Shown here in pieces: positions 13,057 to 15,289 of a stretch of DNA of 15,289 nt. The notes below the pieces were generated by a model. That model was not told the origin of the DNA. It was given only the letters and a program-made list of their open reading frames with translations, and ran no database searches. A program made the position numbers and the translations under genes. The stretch spans positions 1 through 15,289 of the forward strand of contig CALCOR010000138.1 of NCBI GenBank assembly GCA_937897085.1, read 5' to 3'. Positions within the stretch are counted from its first letter, which is position 1, and every line of letters begins with the position of its first letter. Source of the stretch: an uncultured euryarchaeote. GTDB lineage: Archaea; Thermoplasmatota; Poseidoniia; Poseidoniales; Thalassarchaeaceae.

Positions 13057-15289
13057 TCACTTGTCGGTCGCCAGCCGCTCATCGCGAGCGATCCGTTGCT
13101 GCGTCTGCGGTGTGCCTGTCTCCTGCGATTGTGGGCCGTAGCACGGTTGTCCCGCATCGGCATCGAACGCGGGGGCGATGTTGGAGATGTTCTCGTAATA
13201 GACGATCATGATGTTCGCCCGGATGTTCGGATTGCTGCTCGTCTCGGTGTACTGCTGGCCGTTCCACAGCCCTTGGTAGAGCATGTCGTTGGCTCCATTG
13301 GTGTTGACCCAGCCGGTGATGTCGTGCAGCCACAGATCGGTCTGCTGACCGGGGCACCAGCCAGCCCTGCCGTACGGCCAGGAGCCGTACTGGTTGGCCA
13401 CCGTCCCTTCATCCATCGTCTTCTTGCACCCCTGCCGGTCGCTGCCCACACTGGAGTTCCCCGCCATCGGATGGTCCTCGGTGGCGTCGTTGCCGTTCAT
13501 CGAGAAGCGGTGTTCGTGGTTGCAGAACTCGGCGCAGTTGTTCGGGTCGTTGCCGAATCCGTGGCCGGTGACCCAGGAAACGATCTCGACCTTGTCGAAG
13601 GAGCTGCTGGAGTTGACCGCGTGAACCCGCTTGTAGCGGGACTGGTTGTTGTAATCCGAGTTGAAGGTGCCACCGCTGAATGCCAATTCCCCGCGGACCG
13701 GACGCATGCCGTCGTCATCCCAGGTGGAGAGAATGATGCTCACATTGAGCCATCCACCGTTGGCTCCCGAGTAGCGGAAGCGACGCTCGCCACCGTCCTT
13801 GATGAGCCACAGCAGAGGGGATGTGTCTGTGATCCATTTTCCTTCTCGACCGTAAGTCGTGATGTACCTACCTAGCTCGGTTCCACACACGCTCGAGTTG
13901 TCGGCATCGCAGATGTAGAGGTACTGGATGTAGTCCCACTCATGGCAGCCCCCATAACGGTCGGTCGAGCCGTCCCCATCGTCGTCGATTCCGTAGCGAT
14001 CCCTGTGCTCGCTGCAGGCGTGGTGCATGTAGACCTCCATGGTGTTGAATCCCTGCATCGTGCTGGCGTTGGGCAAGGTGCCGTTCAGGTAGGAGGTATG
14101 TCCTCCGCCCCAGCCCCCGGAGTGCCGCTCCCCCGCCCAGATGTCGATGACCGTGACAGCCGGGTCCGTGCGGCGAAGTTCGACTTCGAACTCCTTGTTC
14201 CACATGTCGGGCTCATTAGCGATGTAATCCAATCTATAGCAACATGAACTGCTCTGCCAGTCGAACAGACTGCCAAGCTCACGCCAGCGCTGGAAGCGGT
14301 CGATTCCGTAGTAGAACTTGCTCCAGTCACCGATGACGTCGCGCAGGCTGCCATCGACATCCCAGCCCCTCTCGTTGACGTAATGGAGGCGTCCGCTCCA
14401 GCTGTCGCGGACCTCCTGCGGTTGGTTGCCGAGCCACGAATCCACCCTCGCTTTCATGCCTGAGATGTCGTTGGCGTAGTCACTGTCGTAGGAGCCGAAG
14501 AAGATGTGCGTGTTCAAGGGGGTCGCGCCCAGTAAATCTCCGACGTTCTGACCCCACAGATTGGATATGTAGGAGTTCGATTTCTGGTTGAAGATGAACA
14601 GGTAGGTGTGGTTGCCGTCCCAAGCATCCTGGATGCGCCAGTTACCTGATGTCGTCTGGATCATCATCGTCCCGACGCGGCCGAACCGATCGGTGGTGTA
14701 GGGCCCGCTCCCATTCCAGGGCACCGGATGCTGCAGAACGTTGCACCCAGCGGCATCCACAGTCCATTTCTGCTGACTGCCCGGACACTGGTCGACGTTG
14801 GCGAACACGCCGTCTCCATCCAAGTCAGCACATCCTTGTTCGTTGGCAATCATCCCGGTTGGCGTGCCAGGACACAGGTCGAGGTCATCTGTCACGCCGT
14901 CGCCGTCAGTGTCCCGCTGGTAGTCAGCGCAGCCAGATTCGTCTACCGGAGCACCCAGCGTGGTGTCGGGGCAGGTGTCATTGGTGTCGAGGACGAGGTC
15001 ATTGTCGTCGTCCTCATCCTCATCGCTGTCGCGGCAGCCGTCGTCGTCGCTATCGGTGCTAGCGTCTGGCACCCAGCCAATCACCCCCTTCGGGCAGTCG
15101 TCGAGGTGATCAGGAATCGAGTCGGAGTCGTCGTCGTCATCTTCACTGGAATCCTTGCATCCATCTCTGTCGTGGTCGTTGGCGAAGGTGGAGGACCACC
15201 CGTAGGGCGAGTCGAGGCAGGAGTCCACAGCGTCGATGATTCCGTCGCCGTCGTCGTCATCGTCCTCGGTCGCATTCAGACAGCCGTCA
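13057..15289 (-). CDS. Secreted PNGase F-like N-glycan amidase with TSP3 repeats, 5'-truncated
   Basis: The 743 visible residues open with cysteine-containing TSP3 calcium-binding repeats (bases about 15289-14743, units such as DTDGDGVTDDLDLCPGTP). A unique region of about 225 residues follows (14742 to about 14070), including RLHYVNERGWD and GIDRFQRWRELGSL. The two beta-sandwich halves of peptide-N-glycosidase F come last (about 14065-13670 and 13650-13180). That enzyme cuts N-glycans from asparagine, turning it to aspartate. Matches to the Flavobacterium enzyme as recalled: CHEWD (catalytic Asp60; codon 13933-13935), ELGRYITTYG, NCAEFC (Glu206; codon 13528-13530) and RAGWCPG (Arg248, Trp251). 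Cys counterparts of the 51-56, 204-208 and 231-252 disulfides are all present. Glu118 appears replaced by Ser (LSTW; codon 13726-13728), and a 22-residue loop with IDDDGDGSTD sits between the first Cys pair. The GTG at 15226-15228 is not the start: the frame stays open with more Asp-rich repeat sequence to base 15289, so the signal peptide lies outside the window. Twelve N-X-S/T sites are present. Confidence 0.85.
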   Translation of the reverse strand, partial: DGCLNATEDDDDDGDGIIDAVDSCLDSPYGWSSTFANDHDRDGCKDSSEDDDDDSDSIPDHLDDCPKGVIGWVPDASTDSDDDGCRDSDEDEDDDNDLVLDTNDTCPDTTLGAPVDESGCADYQRDTDGDGVTDDLDLCPGTPTGMIANEQGCADLDGDGVFANVDQCPGSQQKWTVDAAGCNVLQHPVPWNGSGPYTTDRFGRVGTMMIQTTSGNWRIQDAWDGNHTYLFIFNQKSNSYISNLWGQNVGDLLGATPLNTHIFFGSYDSDYANDISGMKARVDSWLGNQPQEVRDSWSGRLHYVNERGWDVDGSLRDVIGDWSKFYYGIDRFQRWRELGSLFDWQSSSCCYRLDYIANEPDMWNKEFEVELRRTDPAVTVIDIWAGERHSGGWGGGHTSYLNGTLPNASTMQGFNTMEVYMHHACSEHRDRYGIDDDGDGSTDRYGGCHEWDYIQYLYICDADNSSVCGTELGRYITTYGREGKWITDTSPLLWLIKDGGERRFRYSGANGGWLNVSIILSTWDDDGMRPVRGELAFSGGTFNSDYNNQSRYKRVHAVNSSSSFDKVEIVSWVTGHGFGNDPNNCAEFCNHEHRFSMNGNDATEDHPMAGNSSVGSDRQGCKKTMDEGTVANQYGSWPYGRAGWCPGQQTDLWLHDITGWVNTNGANDMLYQGLWNGQQYTETSSNPNIRANIMIVYYENISNIAPAFDADAGQPCYGPQSQETGTPQTQQRIARDERLATDK

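Noticed and set aside
13096..13875. + strand open frame of 259 codons opposite the PNGase-like gene
   Set aside because: It overlaps conserved PNGase blocks on the other strand and looks like shadow coding in GC-rich DNA.
15226..15228. GTG as start of the - strand PNGase-like gene
   Set aside because: The frame remains open upstream to base 15289 and encodes more Asp-rich TSP3 sequence including a Cys, so the start and signal peptide lie outside the window.

Overview
This GC-rich, densely coded 15.3 kb window carries seven genes on the + strand and one convergent gene on the - strand. No rRNA, tRNA, insertion sequence or CRISPR array is visible. The protein repertoire best fits a free-living marine archaeon of the Marine Group II (Poseidoniales) type. 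Reasons are a secreted protein made almost wholly of thrombospondin type 3 (TSP3) calcium-binding repeats, cysteine-containing TSP3 units fused to an extracellular enzyme, a PKD/Ig-like surface protein with one C-terminal membrane anchor and a very acidic cytoplasmic tail, and a futalosine-pathway type radical SAM enzyme. This placement rests on pattern recognition only; a bacterial origin is not excluded because no marker gene lies in the window.

Layout. Positions 1-1056 hold an AlaA-type aminotransferase cut by the window's left edge. A hairpin-bearing gap (1057-1171) follows. Next come a 1034-residue polytopic membrane protein with a central TPR-like region (1172-4276) and a soluble protein of unknown function that contains an internal duplication (4345-5448). 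A 179-base gap (5449-5627) with repeats and a possible promoter precedes the TSP3 protein (5628-8717). After 98 bases comes a tight cluster, probably one transcript: a PKD-domain membrane-anchored protein (8816-10468), a PepP-type Xaa-Pro aminopeptidase (10483-11868) and an MqnC-like radical SAM protein (11881-13053), with gaps of 14 and 12 bases. A - strand gene (13057-15289) converges on the cluster with only 3 bases between stop codons and is cut at its 5' end by the window's right edge.

The most notable item is this last gene. Its C-terminal half has the hallmarks of a peptide-N-glycosidase F (PNGase F), an enzyme that removes N-glycans from glycoproteins. All three disulfide pairs and two of the three catalytic acids appear kept. 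The third acid appears replaced by Ser, and a DxDxDG calcium-loop motif is inserted into the disulfide loop beside the catalytic Asp. Together with the aminopeptidase and aminotransferase it would suit a cell that feeds on glycoprotein: deglycosylate outside, trim proline-containing peptides inside, then transaminate. That link is inference; the genes do not form one operon.
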